Below are positions 15,874 through 24,046 of a stretch of 40,028 nucleotides of DNA, piece after piece. This DNA is from Thermoplasmata archaeon. Its GTDB lineage: Archaea > Thermoplasmatota > Thermoplasmata > Lutacidiplasmatales > SKW197. Positions within the stretch are counted from its first letter, which is position 1. Each line of letters starts with the position of its first letter. The position numbers and the translations under genes were made by a program. The notes below the pieces were generated by a model. It did no database searches. It was given only the letters and a program-made list of their open reading frames with translations, and was not told the origin of the DNA. The stretch is taken from NCBI GenBank assembly GCA_026414225.1, contig JAOAJK010000014.1, positions 1 through 40,028 of the forward strand, given 5' to 3'.

Positions 15874-17622
15874 ATGGAATTCAACCCCTATGCAGTGCCT
15901 TCCATTCTCTCCATGGCTATCCACATATTCCTCCTGTTCTACCTTCTCGTGTACACGAAGTCCAGACATATCAGGAAGGCATTTGTACCCCTGTTCCTCT
16001 CTGCCGTTGCCTGGGCTGGTGCAGAGCTGGTGATGCGATGGTTTGTGGTGACAGAGGAGAACTACAGAACCCTCTGGTGCTATCCATATGCCCTCTTTGC
16101 AGCAAAAACAATGGCGCTTGCGGTGATTGGCCTCTCCCTCTCCGGAACCTACCTCTCTTTCATGTATCCACTGCGGAGAATCACGGATAAACAGGAGAAG
16201 ATTCTGGGATACACCTTTGCCATCGCATTTCTCCTATTCATACCTGTGGTCCTTCTTACTTCAGCCATGGTTGAAGATGTAATGTATTACTGGGCGGGCT
16301 ACGGCTCAGATTTCGGGGACCTGCTCACATACCTCCTGCCGGTAATGGTCGTCCTCATGCTTGTGGTCTTTTATAACTTTTATTCCTCCTACACGCATGC
16401 GAAGACGAAAATCGAAAAGAAACAGATTCAGCTTCTGGCCCTAGGTGCGGCCCTTTTCGTGTTCACTGCTATTCCAACGGGTGTACTTCCGGAATACATG
16501 CCACATAAAAGCTTTATAATCCCGGGAATGCCGGCAGGCAACTTCTACATAATTTTCCTCGACATTTTCCTCCTGTACGGTGCGGCGAAATACAGGTTGT
16601 TCACGGTTGAAGCGGTGGTGGAAAACGGAGTTAAGGAGCTGCGTCTTCCAGAGACCGCAAAAGAGATAGAGCCAGGGGATGTGGTGCTCGTGATTTCGCC
16701 GGATGGTAAGAAAGGCTTCGAAACCTTCAGGTATCTCGCAAGCAAGATGCCAGGGCTCTGCCTCACCACGAAACATCCTAAAACGGTTAGAACGGAGTTT
16801 CAGTTCTCAAAACTGCCCGTAATCTGGATTTCTGAAATTACCACGAAGGAGAATGCTATTGAACCCACGAAACTGGAATTCGAGATTTCCTACCACATCT
16901 ACGCATTCCTGAGAGAAGCGGAGAACCGTGTGGTTTACATCGATGACATCGATTACATTGCTGCAATTAACGGATTCAAAAACACACACGAATTCCTGAA
17001 ATCAGTTGCGGATGAAGCTGCCAGCAGGAATTCCGTATTAATCTTCTCCCTGTCTATGCCCCCTTATGACGCAGCCCAGCAGAGTACAGTGCGAAGCATT
17101 GCGAGCAGGGAAGTTGTTCAGGAGGAAATGCACGCGAGAAGGCCAAGAAATGAATTCAGCGTGAAGGAGGGGAATGCAATTCTGGTGGAAGCATTCAGCG
17201 AGCAGCGTGAAGAGATTAAGTCGAAAATCTCTGGCTATAAGGTTCTGGGTGTGAGTGCCCACTTTCCGAAGAAGTTCAAGAAAGGTTTTCCTGAGGGTAC
17301 GGAGGTGGATTGTGTCTGGATTACCGATACCTCCGGCTATGAGAAGGCAATTTCATCGAGGAGAATGGAATTTGAGGTGGCCCAGGAAATAATCTCATTT
17401 ATCAAGAGCAATGGCGACAAAGCCCTTGTGTACATTGATGCAATCCCTGCCTTCATAATCACAAACGAGTTTCTCAGCGTTTTAAAATTCGTCAAGGACA
17501 TCGTGGATATTGCACATGAATACAATGCAAGGATAGTGTTTGAGGTCCCGCCTGAACTCTTCAACCCCTCTCAGAAGGCCTTGGTAGAGCGGAGAATGGA
17601 TGCGGTGTTTTTTCATGAGTAA
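15874..17622 (+). CDS. 7TM receptor-like protein with two DUF835 domains (paralog A)
   Basis: A 582-residue protein. Residues 1-235 contain seven hydrophobic segments (about 8-27, 33-54, 67-95, 104-126, 143-164, 180-200, 215-234), resembling the 7TM sensor module at the N-terminus of some histidine kinases. Two cytoplasmic DUF835 domains follow: about 250-400 (PGDVVLVISPDG, VVYIDDIDYI) and about 430-580 (WITDTSGYEK, ALVYIDAIPAFI). DUF835 is an archaeal domain of unknown biochemistry with a P-loop-ATPase-like strand pattern but no Walker A motif here. No kinase or methyl-accepting domain is visible. ATG 15874 is chosen over 15871 from the conserved promoter spacing with paralog B. A sensory or signalling role is inferred from architecture only. 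Confidence 0.8.
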   Translation: MEFNPYAVPSILSMAIHIFLLFYLLVYTKSRHIRKAFVPLFLSAVAWAGAELVMRWFVVTEENYRTLWCYPYALFAAKTMALAVIGLSLSGTYLSFMYPLRRITDKQEKILGYTFAIAFLLFIPVVLLTSAMVEDVMYYWAGYGSDFGDLLTYLLPVMVVLMLVVFYNFYSSYTHAKTKIEKKQIQLLALGAALFVFTAIPTGVLPEYMPHKSFIIPGMPAGNFYIIFLDIFLLYGAAKYRLFTVEAVVENGVKELRLPETAKEIEPGDVVLVISPDGKKGFETFRYLASKMPGLCLTTKHPKTVRTEFQFSKLPVIWISEITTKENAIEPTKLEFEISYHIYAFLREAENRVVYIDDIDYIAAINGFKNTHEFLKSVADEAASRNSVLIFSLSMPPYDAAQQSTVRSIASREVVQEEMHARRPRNEFSVKEGNAILVEAFSEQREEIKSKISGYKVLGVSAHFPKKFKKGFPEGTEVDCVWITDTSGYEKAISSRRMEFEVAQEIISFIKSNGDKALVYIDAIPAFIITNEFLSVLKFVKDIVDIAHEYNARIVFEVPPELFNPSQKALVERRMDAVFFHE

Positions 17623-17629
17623 AACAGGT

Positions 17630-17645
17630 ACCGATAGCTTTTAAT
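17630..17645 (+). promoter_or_regulatory. Promoter of DUF835 paralog B
   Basis: ACCGATAGCTTTTAAT lies 40 nt before ATG 17670 and starts 8 nt after the stop of paralog A. Each copy therefore seems to be transcribed from its own duplicated promoter. Confidence 0.55.
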
Positions 17646-17669
17646 TATTAGGATGCCTGTCCTGCTACG

Positions 17670-19448
17670 ATGGAGTTCAATCCCTATGCAGTTCCGCCCA
17701 TCCTTTCGATGGTAATCCACATCTTTCTTCTGATATATCTGCTTGCGTACACCAAGTCCAGGCACATCAAGAAGGCGTTTGTACCCCTGTTTCTCACAGT
17801 TGCCGTATGGGCAGGTGCAGAATCGGTGATGCGATGGTTTGTGGTGACGGAGGAGAACTACAGAACCCTCTGGTGCTATCCATATGCACTTCTCATGGCA
17901 AGAATCATGGCGCTCGCCGTACTTGCCATTGCGCTTGCCGGTGCCTATATCTCCTTCATGTATCCCTTGCCCAGAATCACCAAGAGACAAGAAAAAATGC
18001 TGATATACACTTTTATTTTTTCCTTTTTAATCTACATGCCAATCGTTCTGTTTTCCGGTGCAATGGTTGAGGATGTGTTGTACTACTGGGCTGGCTATGG
18101 CACAGATTTTGGGGACCTGTTGCTGTATATCCTCCCGATTATGGCTGTTTTTGTGGTAGTAGTGTTTTACAATTTCTCCTCTTCCTACATCCACGCAAAG
18201 ACAAAAATTGAGAAGAAGCAGATCCAGCTTGTGGCAATCGGTGCAGCCATGTTTGTATTCCCAGGCTTCATTACAGGTATGTTACCCCAGTACATGCCAA
18301 ACAAACAGTTCATAGTCCCTGGTGTACCCGCAGGCAACTTCTACATAATTTTCCTCGACATTTTCCTCCTGTACGGTGCGGCCAAATACAGATTGTTCAC
18401 GGTTGAAGCGGTGGTGGAAAACGGAGTTAAGGAGATGCGTCTTCCAGAGACCGCAAAAGAGATAGAGCCAGGGGATGTGGTGCTTGTGATTTCGCCGGAT
18501 GGTAAAAAGGGCTTCGAAACCTTCAGGTATCTCGCAAGCAAGATGCCGGGGCTCTGCCTCACCACGAAACATCCTAAAACGGTTAGAACGGAGTTTCAGT
18601 TCTCAAAACTGCCCGTAATCTGGGTGTCTGAAATCACCACGAAGGAAAATGCGGTTGAGCCGATGAAACTGGAATTCGAGCTTTCCTACCACATCTATGC
18701 CTTTTTGAGAGAGGCGGAAAACCGCGTGGTATACATCGATGACATGGATTACATCGTAGCAATTAACGGTTTCAAAAACACCCATGAATTCCTGAAATCA
18801 GTCGCGGATGAAGCTGCCAGCAGGAATTCCGTATTGATATTCTCACTGTCGATGTCGCCCTATGAACCAGATCAGCAGAGCAGCATCCGGAGTATTGCGA
18901 GCAAGGAAGTTGTTCAGGAGGAAATGCACGCGAGAAGGCCAAGAAATGAATTCAGCGTGAAGGAGGGGAATGCAATTCTGGTGGAAGCATTCAGCGAACA
19001 GCGTGAAGAGATTAAATCGAAAATCTCTGGCTATAAGGTTCTGGGTGTGAGTGCCCACTTTCCGAAGAAGTTCAAGAAAGGTTTTCCTGAGGGTACGGAG
19101 GTGGATTGTGTCTGGATTACCGATACCTCCGGCTATGAGAAGGCAATTTCATCGAGGAGAATGGAATTTGAGGCAATTCAAGAAATAATTTCCTTCGTCA
19201 AGAGCAATGGAGACAGAGCCCTCGTGTACATTGATGCAATTCCTGCCTTCATAATCACAAACGAGTTTCTCAGCATCCTCAAATTCATCAAGGACATTGT
19301 TGACATCGTGCACGAATACAATGCAAAGGTTGTTTTTGAGATTCCACCAGAGCTCTTCAAACCCTCTCAGAAGGCCCTGGTAGAGCGGAGAATGGATGTG
19401 GTGTATTTCTTGGATAAAAGTACCCTTACAACCCCGTCACTGCGATAG
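17670..19448 (+). CDS. 7TM receptor-like protein with two DUF835 domains (paralog B)
   Basis: A 592-residue tandem duplicate of paralog A with the same seven membrane segments and two DUF835 domains (PGDVVLVISPDG, VVYIDDMDYI; ALVYIDAIPAFI). The membrane part is clearly diverged from A. The blocks at 18330-18623 and 18906-19173 are nearly identical to A at the DNA level, pointing to gene conversion or a mosaic duplication. Different sensor parts on the same output domains would let two inputs feed one pathway (inference). The C-terminus has 10 extra residues compared with A, and the last 12 bp overlap the convergent hypC gene. Confidence 0.8.
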   Translation: MEFNPYAVPPILSMVIHIFLLIYLLAYTKSRHIKKAFVPLFLTVAVWAGAESVMRWFVVTEENYRTLWCYPYALLMARIMALAVLAIALAGAYISFMYPLPRITKRQEKMLIYTFIFSFLIYMPIVLFSGAMVEDVLYYWAGYGTDFGDLLLYILPIMAVFVVVVFYNFSSSYIHAKTKIEKKQIQLVAIGAAMFVFPGFITGMLPQYMPNKQFIVPGVPAGNFYIIFLDIFLLYGAAKYRLFTVEAVVENGVKEMRLPETAKEIEPGDVVLVISPDGKKGFETFRYLASKMPGLCLTTKHPKTVRTEFQFSKLPVIWVSEITTKENAVEPMKLEFELSYHIYAFLREAENRVVYIDDMDYIVAINGFKNTHEFLKSVADEAASRNSVLIFSLSMSPYEPDQQSSIRSIASKEVVQEEMHARRPRNEFSVKEGNAILVEAFSEQREEIKSKISGYKVLGVSAHFPKKFKKGFPEGTEVDCVWITDTSGYEKAISSRRMEFEAIQEIISFVKSNGDRALVYIDAIPAFIITNEFLSILKFIKDIVDIVHEYNAKVVFEIPPELFKPSQKALVERRMDVVYFLDKSTLTTPSLR

Positions 19449-19649
19449 AATTTCCTCCCAGAGCTTTAAGGTCTCCTCTGCCGTCGCCCGGTCCAGCACC
19501 TCGATGGCGTAGCCGGCATGGACAATCACATAGTCCCCGGCTCTGGCATTCACGAGCGAGATGTCCACTTCCCTGTAAACGCCACCAAAATCCACCTTTG
19601 CCTTTCTGCCATGAATTTCAAGAATTTTTGCAGGCACCGCAAGGCACAT
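19437..19649 (-). CDS. hypC: Hydrogenase maturation chaperone HypC/HupF
   Basis: A 70-residue protein starting MCLAVPAKI, the invariant HypC N-terminus whose Cys2 binds the Fe(CN)2CO precursor, with the typical VDFGGVYREV and GDYVIVHAGYAIEVL beta-barrel motifs. HypC works with HypD to assemble the iron centre of NiFe hydrogenases. A target, the hydrogenase operon, lies at 33.2-37.0 kb in this window. No other hyp gene is nearby. Its ATG directly abuts the TAG of the upstream zinc-ribbon gene, making it the last gene of the SPFH operon, an unexpected context. Confidence 0.95.
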   Translation of the reverse strand: MCLAVPAKILEIHGRKAKVDFGGVYREVDISLVNARAGDYVIVHAGYAIEVLDRATAEETLKLWEEILSQ

Positions 19650-20240
19650 CTACACACCTGGATAGTATCTGTTCTGGTAATAAAACACGGGTACATATAT
19701 CAGTTTTGCGGTGTTGACACGGAGATCGTATCTGATATCCTGCAGAACTCCAGGCTTCTCGGCTTCATAGGTGAGCACGAGAAAGTCCGCGAGCTTGAAC
19801 GCTTCAGCTTCCCCAATTTTCACAGGAAGCCGTGGCACGGTCTTATCAACTTTCAGGGCTACATTCGCTCTGGGTGGTGTGAATGTGAGCAGGTTTGACC
19901 AGTACTTGAACTCCTCGGGCGAAAGCTCGATTGCTGGCACATAAATAAAGATGTTGCCAGAACTCCCCCCCCCCGCCAGCAGGTTTGCGAGTTTTACGAG
20001 GGCGCCCCCGGCCACCTGCATGTGATGGATCGTCACAGTGGTATAGAGCCGCCAGAAAGGCATGTAGTACCGCTCGCCCTGGTATGCCTGTGCAAAATCC
20101 CAGAACTCGTAGTCGAGAATCTTAAGCTCTGGCTCTCTGACATGCATTGCCCCGCAGTGTTCGCAGAGAAACACGGTGTCGGTTGCCTTGGAATAAAACG
20201 GGTTCTGGCATTTAGGACATTTGATGTGAACAACCTTCAT
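19650..20240 (-). CDS. Zinc-ribbon protein of the SPFH operon (short paralog without TM)
   Basis: A 196-residue protein with an N-terminal zinc ribbon (CPKCQNPF, CEHCGAM), then two short motifs shared with the next two genes: YYMPFWRLY and a terminal VPVFYYQNRYYPGV. The other two paralogs continue past the second motif into membrane segments; this copy stops there. The gene contains a run of ten G (template C, about 19965-19974) encoding GlyGlyGly, a possible slippage or sequencing-error site. ATG 20240 overlaps the upstream stop (ATGA). Function unknown; probably a partner of the membrane-associated SPFH protein. Confidence 0.75.
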   Translation of the reverse strand: MKVVHIKCPKCQNPFYSKATDTVFLCEHCGAMHVREPELKILDYEFWDFAQAYQGERYYMPFWRLYTTVTIHHMQVAGGALVKLANLLAGGGSSGNIFIYVPAIELSPEEFKYWSNLLTFTPPRANVALKVDKTVPRLPVKIGEAEAFKLADFLVLTYEAEKPGVLQDIRYDLRVNTAKLIYVPVFYYQNRYYPGV

Positions 20241-21244
20241 ATTCTCAGTCCTCCCACTGCCGAGGAAATCTCGCCAGCTTTCTTTATGCTGAAGCCCTTG
20301 TATTTGGCTTCAATGTCTCCCTCAACCACCTCACTTCCATGGCGGAAGAAGAGATAACTCGCAATGAGCAGAACAACCCCACCAACAATTGCGAGGATTC
20401 CGAGTTCCTCAGATATCCCTGTGAGTGCCAGGTAAACACCTGCTGCAGCCGCAAGCCCGCCGCCTACAGAACCTCCGGTCATAATCAAACTCTGGTAAAG
20501 CGGGTCGCCCGGGGCTCTGCCTGCCACCACCTTGCCAAGCACCCCGTCAATTGTAGCGAAATACACCCTTTCCTGGTACTTGTATCTCACAATCCACACT
20601 GGATAATAAACAAGCATGAACTGCCTTGGGATCACATGAATCTTCTGGAATGTGATGTGCTGCACATTTGCACTCTGCACCGCCATCTGATGCACATTCT
20701 GGATGCCCATGTTCAGCGCATCCGTTTTTGATGTGGTCACCTCGAAGGTCGGAACCTCATTCACATTTGCAGGAATAACCTGTCCGTAAAGGTTCCGCAA
20801 CCGTTTTACTCCTATGTCACCGGGGTCGCAGGCAAGATATGTCCAGTCGAAATCGCGGAACACCATCCGTTCCATGTATTCCCTCTCCACACCTGCTGGC
20901 CTTCCCTGACTATCATACTTCTGCCTTTCCCTGTAGCCACACACCCAGCCCGCAGCCCGCGCATTGAGCCGCCAGAAAGGAAGATACAGCGGGAATATTT
21001 CTGTTATGACACCTGCCTTTTTGAGGTCCCTCGCCTTCAGTCCCCTCCGAAACCACTCATGTGTCAGATTGAGCGCCTTGGTCCTGTCCACCATGTTGGC
21101 GAACATGATTGTGTGGACGCCTTCATCCCCTTCAAGCCAGATGAGGGCATTGCAGTAATTGCAGGAAACCGATTTTGCGCCTTCATCCGCTTTGAGTGCG
21201 CCGCCGCACGAAGGACACGAGATGCCAAGTGAAATGTCTCCCAT
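20237..21244 (-). CDS. Zinc-ribbon membrane protein of the SPFH operon
   Basis: A 335-residue protein with an N-terminal zinc ribbon (CPSCGGAL, CNYCNAL), a middle region containing LYLPFWRLNA and YYPVWIVRYKYQERVYFATIDGV, and two C-terminal membrane segments at about 255-275 and 285-305, followed by a cytoplasmic tail. The start ATG 21244 has a GAGGTGAA site. The same ZnR/PxW/TM plan occurs in the neighbouring 248-residue gene, so the two are distant paralogs. YdjG-like proteins in bacterial YdjFGHI operons have a similar zinc-ribbon-plus-membrane layout next to an SPFH protein. The relation here is by architecture and context, not by a demonstrated alignment. Confidence 0.75.
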   Translation of the reverse strand: MGDISLGISCPSCGGALKADEGAKSVSCNYCNALIWLEGDEGVHTIMFANMVDRTKALNLTHEWFRRGLKARDLKKAGVITEIFPLYLPFWRLNARAAGWVCGYRERQKYDSQGRPAGVEREYMERMVFRDFDWTYLACDPGDIGVKRLRNLYGQVIPANVNEVPTFEVTTSKTDALNMGIQNVHQMAVQSANVQHITFQKIHVIPRQFMLVYYPVWIVRYKYQERVYFATIDGVLGKVVAGRAPGDPLYQSLIMTGGSVGGGLAAAAGVYLALTGISEELGILAIVGGVVLLIASYLFFRHGSEVVEGDIEAKYKGFSIKKAGEISSAVGGLRI

Positions 21245-21253
21245 TTTTTCACC

Positions 21254-22000
21254 TCACCATTTCTTCGCAACCAGGTAACCAGTAGCAAATATAACAGGCA
21301 CCGTAATTCCCATTGCAATCAACCCTATCTTCAGGTTCCACCACGCCACGATACCATATATTGCATACAGGGCAAACCCAATCGCTGCCACCACCATGTA
21401 GGGTGCGCTGCCCCTCGTCGGAAAACGGTCTGCAAAAACCTCGCCGGAGGAACCATCTATCACCACACTGTAAATCTGTCCCTGATAGTTGTATTCCATG
21501 TACCATATTGGAAAATAAACCAGCGCCTGCTCTTTCGGCTTGCCAGGGAGCGAGTTAAAGTATGCCATCATCTCCAGCTCTGGCTGGATAACCTGGATGT
21601 TCTGCGGGATTTTGTAGTGCTGGTCGAAGATTTTTATATCTCCAGGAGGTACCTTCAGGTTGTGCATTCCAGGTAAACTCGTAGATTTTGCGGGTTCAAC
21701 ATAGACCACTTCCCTGCCATCCACATCCCTTTTGAACATGTAAACAGGGAAATACTGTGGAATGGCTTTGAATATCTTTGCATCTTTATCCAGATTCTTC
21801 GCCATCACAGAGCCAGCTGCCCAGCGTCTGAAAACGCCTGTAGCAGCGGTTTCATCCAGTTTAAACTCAAGAATGTAGAAGAAGCCAGCACCGCTCTTAT
21901 CAATGTACATCTGGGAGTCGCAGTAGGTGCATCTTACGAATTTATTCCCTGGTTCAATCTCCACTGGGGCACCACATTTGGTACATTTTATCGTTGCCAT
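21254..22000 (-). CDS. Zinc-ribbon membrane protein of the SPFH operon (second paralog)
   Basis: A 248-residue protein with zinc ribbon CTKCGAPVEIEPGNKFVRCTYC at the N-terminus, the shared motifs YFPVYMFKRD and VYFPIWYMEYNYQGQIYSVVIDG, and two C-terminal membrane segments (about 195-215 and 220-240) ending in a basic KKW. ATG 22000 is preferred to the in-frame GTG at 22021 because it has a GAGG site 8 nt upstream; the GTG overlaps the preceding stop but has none. It probably sits on the cytoplasmic face, with the ribbon and beta domain inside the cell. Role inferred only from the operon. Confidence 0.75.
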   Translation of the reverse strand: MATIKCTKCGAPVEIEPGNKFVRCTYCDSQMYIDKSGAGFFYILEFKLDETAATGVFRRWAAGSVMAKNLDKDAKIFKAIPQYFPVYMFKRDVDGREVVYVEPAKSTSLPGMHNLKVPPGDIKIFDQHYKIPQNIQVIQPELEMMAYFNSLPGKPKEQALVYFPIWYMEYNYQGQIYSVVIDGSSGEVFADRFPTRGSAPYMVVAAIGFALYAIYGIVAWWNLKIGLIAMGITVPVIFATGYLVAKKW

Positions 22001-22017
22001 AGGCTCAGCCTCTTTTT

Positions 22018-23205
22018 TCACTGGAGTTTTTCGCCACAGTTTGCACAGAATTTGGCGCCTGCCTGGTTCTCAGTATTGCATTTCGGACACTTGGCTGTTG
22101 CCTTCACCGGCTGTCCGCAATTCGGGCAGAATTTGGCATTAGCTCCCACCTCTGCCTTGCAGTTAGGGCAGTTAACCGTTTCTTCCTGCTTCGCACCGCA
22201 GCTCGGACAGAATTTGGCTCCTTGGGGAACATTGGCACCACATTTGACACATGGCTTTCCCTGCTGGGGTTGCGGGGCTGGAGCAGGTGGTGCCTGCCCT
22301 GGTGGTGGTTGCTGCATGGACTGTGCCATCGTACCCATCATCACATAACCCGCACCGAAGCCAGCACCGACGCCAACACCGGCACCTGCAGCACCACCAG
22401 AAGGATTCTGGGCGGCATCCCTCATGGCCTGTCCTGTCTGGTACTGCATGTAATTCACACCCAGAACCTGCATGCTTGCACGGGAATCCACTGCTTTCTG
22501 CACTTCCTCTGGCAGGTTAATGTATAGGCCCGAAACCTTGTTTATTTCCACACCATACATTCCAAAGTGGTCCTTTGACTTTTCAATTACCACCTGCTCA
22601 ATCGTGGTGAGGTTGGCGGCAAGGTCTGTGACCCCCATTCCCTTCTCCTTCAGATGTCCGAGGGCATCGTATACCAGCACAACCATCTGCTCCTTGATAC
22701 GCTCCTCCACCTCCGCGCTCGTCTGGTAGTTGAGCGTGCCCACAAACTGGTTGATAAAATTTGCAGGGTCGTTTACTCTGTACCTGAACTCACCAAAGAC
22801 CCTGAGATTGACAAAGCCAAACTCTTTATCCCTGAATTGGTACGGCTGCTTGCTCCCGAACTTGCCGTCAAAAACCTTTTTCTGGATGTAGAAAACCTCT
22901 GCCTGCTGCTTGACCCCTGACAACGCCTGAATCAGGCCGCCGAGAATTGGTGCATTCTGACTTGTTAAAGCGTACCTGTCTGGGCGGTCAATGTAGGCGA
23001 GGACCTTTCCATCCCTGTAAAACACAGCAATTTCGTCCTCACGGACCACAATGTTGTCATTCATTCTGATGTTTCTCGGCACCTTCCACATGATGACATT
23101 GCGTTTGTAAGCATCGTCCCAGGCAATCGTCATTGCTCCGATGAGACCTTCCTTGTTAGTTGCAGTCACATCGCTCCTTTTGCTTCCGCCGAACAGAAAA
23201 ACCAT
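22018..23205 (-). CDS. SPFH/Band 7 protein with three C-terminal zinc ribbons (YdjI-like, COG4260)
   Basis: A 395-residue protein. Residues 1-260 form an SPFH-type domain resembling the YdjI/virion-core subgroup (MWKVPRNIRMNDNIVVREDEIAVFYRDGK at 39-67, a later FGEFRYRVNDPANF, and KVSGLYINLPEEV). A Gly/Ala/Pro/Gln-rich linker follows (about 265-315), then three zinc ribbons (CVKCGANVPQGAKFCPSCG and two similar). SPFH proteins form membrane-associated oligomers. The YdjI branch acts in bacterial envelope-stress operons together with PspA-like coiled-coil proteins. No membrane segment is visible, so binding would be peripheral or through partners. ATG 23205 has a GGAGGTGT site. The coiled-coil gene ends 3 nt upstream. 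Confidence 0.88.
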   Translation of the reverse strand: MVFLFGGSKRSDVTATNKEGLIGAMTIAWDDAYKRNVIMWKVPRNIRMNDNIVVREDEIAVFYRDGKVLAYIDRPDRYALTSQNAPILGGLIQALSGVKQQAEVFYIQKKVFDGKFGSKQPYQFRDKEFGFVNLRVFGEFRYRVNDPANFINQFVGTLNYQTSAEVEERIKEQMVVLVYDALGHLKEKGMGVTDLAANLTTIEQVVIEKSKDHFGMYGVEINKVSGLYINLPEEVQKAVDSRASMQVLGVNYMQYQTGQAMRDAAQNPSGGAAGAGVGVGAGFGAGYVMMGTMAQSMQQPPPGQAPPAPAPQPQQGKPCVKCGANVPQGAKFCPSCGAKQEETVNCPNCKAEVGANAKFCPNCGQPVKATAKCPKCNTENQAGAKFCANCGEKLQ

Positions 23206-23208
23206 AAT

Positions 23209-23736
23209 TTACACCTCCGTCCCAGTTATGAATTTAATTCTGCGTTTGAATGTCTGGTCGAAATCGTCAAGCATCTGTCTGATTTTCGTGATGTTCTCAG
23301 GGATTTTTTCAGGGTTTGTGTTTACCACGGTCTTCAAGGAGTTTACCTCCTCCCTGATGCTCTCAATCAAACTCGCCATTGAATAGTCAAATTCATAGAG
23401 CTTGTTCAGTTCCGCCTCCTTTATCTGGAGTGCTGGAGAAATTCCGGAGTAACCCTGCTCTGCATGCCTCAAATCGCCTTCCAACCGCTGGAACTGGGCA
23501 GATAAACTTCCAATTTTTTCAAGATGCTTTGTCTCGTAGTTTTCCACAAGCACCCTTCTGCAGCTCTCAACATCCTGTCTTGCCAGTTTCAGTTTATCCG
23601 CAAGCTGGATGCGTAACAGATTGTCCGCAATGCGGATATCCTCCCGCCTTCTATACCCTGCATACCCGGGTATCAGGAGCTGAATTTTCTTCAGAATGCC
23701 CCTATCTTCCTCAACTTTTTCTCTTATGTCCACCAT
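23209..23736 (-). CDS. Coiled-coil protein heading the SPFH operon (PspA-like position)
   Basis: A protein of about 175 residues, all-helical. It has a short conserved-looking N-terminal element LIPGYAGYRRREDIRIADNLLR and then long coiled coils. It occupies the place of the PspA-type gene in YdjFGHI-like operons, but the sequence is not obviously PspA. The GYxGYxxREDxR motif suggests a distinct family. The frame opens at 23766; ATG 23736 is preferred (AGGGATC site 5 nt upstream, AT-rich boxes at 23754-23780). As first gene, with only 3 nt to the SPFH gene, it is almost certainly co-transcribed. Confidence 0.75.
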   Translation of the reverse strand: MVDIREKVEEDRGILKKIQLLIPGYAGYRRREDIRIADNLLRIQLADKLKLARQDVESCRRVLVENYETKHLEKIGSLSAQFQRLEGDLRHAEQGYSGISPALQIKEAELNKLYEFDYSMASLIESIREEVNSLKTVVNTNPEKIPENITKIRQMLDDFDQTFKRRIKFITGTEV

Positions 23737-23753
23737 GTTGATCCCTGTGCTTT

Positions 23754-23780
23754 GTATAGATTTCAAGTATTAAATTTTTT
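23754..23780 (-). promoter_or_regulatory. Promoter region of the SPFH operon
   Basis: Two AT-rich candidates on the minus strand, AAAATTTAATACTT and AATCTATACA, lie 20-40 nt before ATG 23736. Either could be the TATA box; the sequence does not decide. Confidence 0.4.
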
Positions 23781-23838
23781 GTATGTATTTGCTGTGTTGC
23801 GTAATCTCTAATTATTGGCCTCGTATTTATAGAATTAC

Positions 23839-24046
23839 ATGGTAAAACTAGAAGGGACGGGGAAGAATAGGGAGAACGGACAGAGACAAACGATAAAATT
23901 GTTAAGAGAGGAGAGATTTTCGGGAAGACAGAATGGGTTGCGAAGTGGGATGAAGGACTAAAGAAGATGAATGAAGGGAAGAAAGGTAGGGCATATAATT
24001 TTGTTAAAACTTCTTTTACCCCATCAGGAGCAGGGGCTGAAGCGTA
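23839..24046 (+). pseudogene. Decayed N-terminal fragment of an IS5-like archaeal transposase
   Basis: In the frame ending at TAA 24044-24046, residues from 23883 onward read ETNDKIVKRGEI, then KWDEGLKKMNEGKKGRAYNF. This closely resembles the N-terminus of archaeal IS5-type transposases (VRRGEI, then WDxELxxMNxGKxGRPYxYP). The apparent start ATG 23839 is in another frame (MVKLEGTGKNREN), so a frameshift separates the two parts, and the catalytic DDE region is absent. The remnant lies between the SPFH operon and the pilus locus and overlaps the 3' end of the minus-strand gene. No terminal inverted repeats could be identified. The match is from memory of the family. Confidence 0.6.

Noticed and set aside
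22052-22348. Plus-strand open frames rich in Gly/Ala/Pro over the SPFH gene
   Set aside because: Antisense shadows of the zinc-ribbon and Gly/Pro-rich linker of the SPFH protein.
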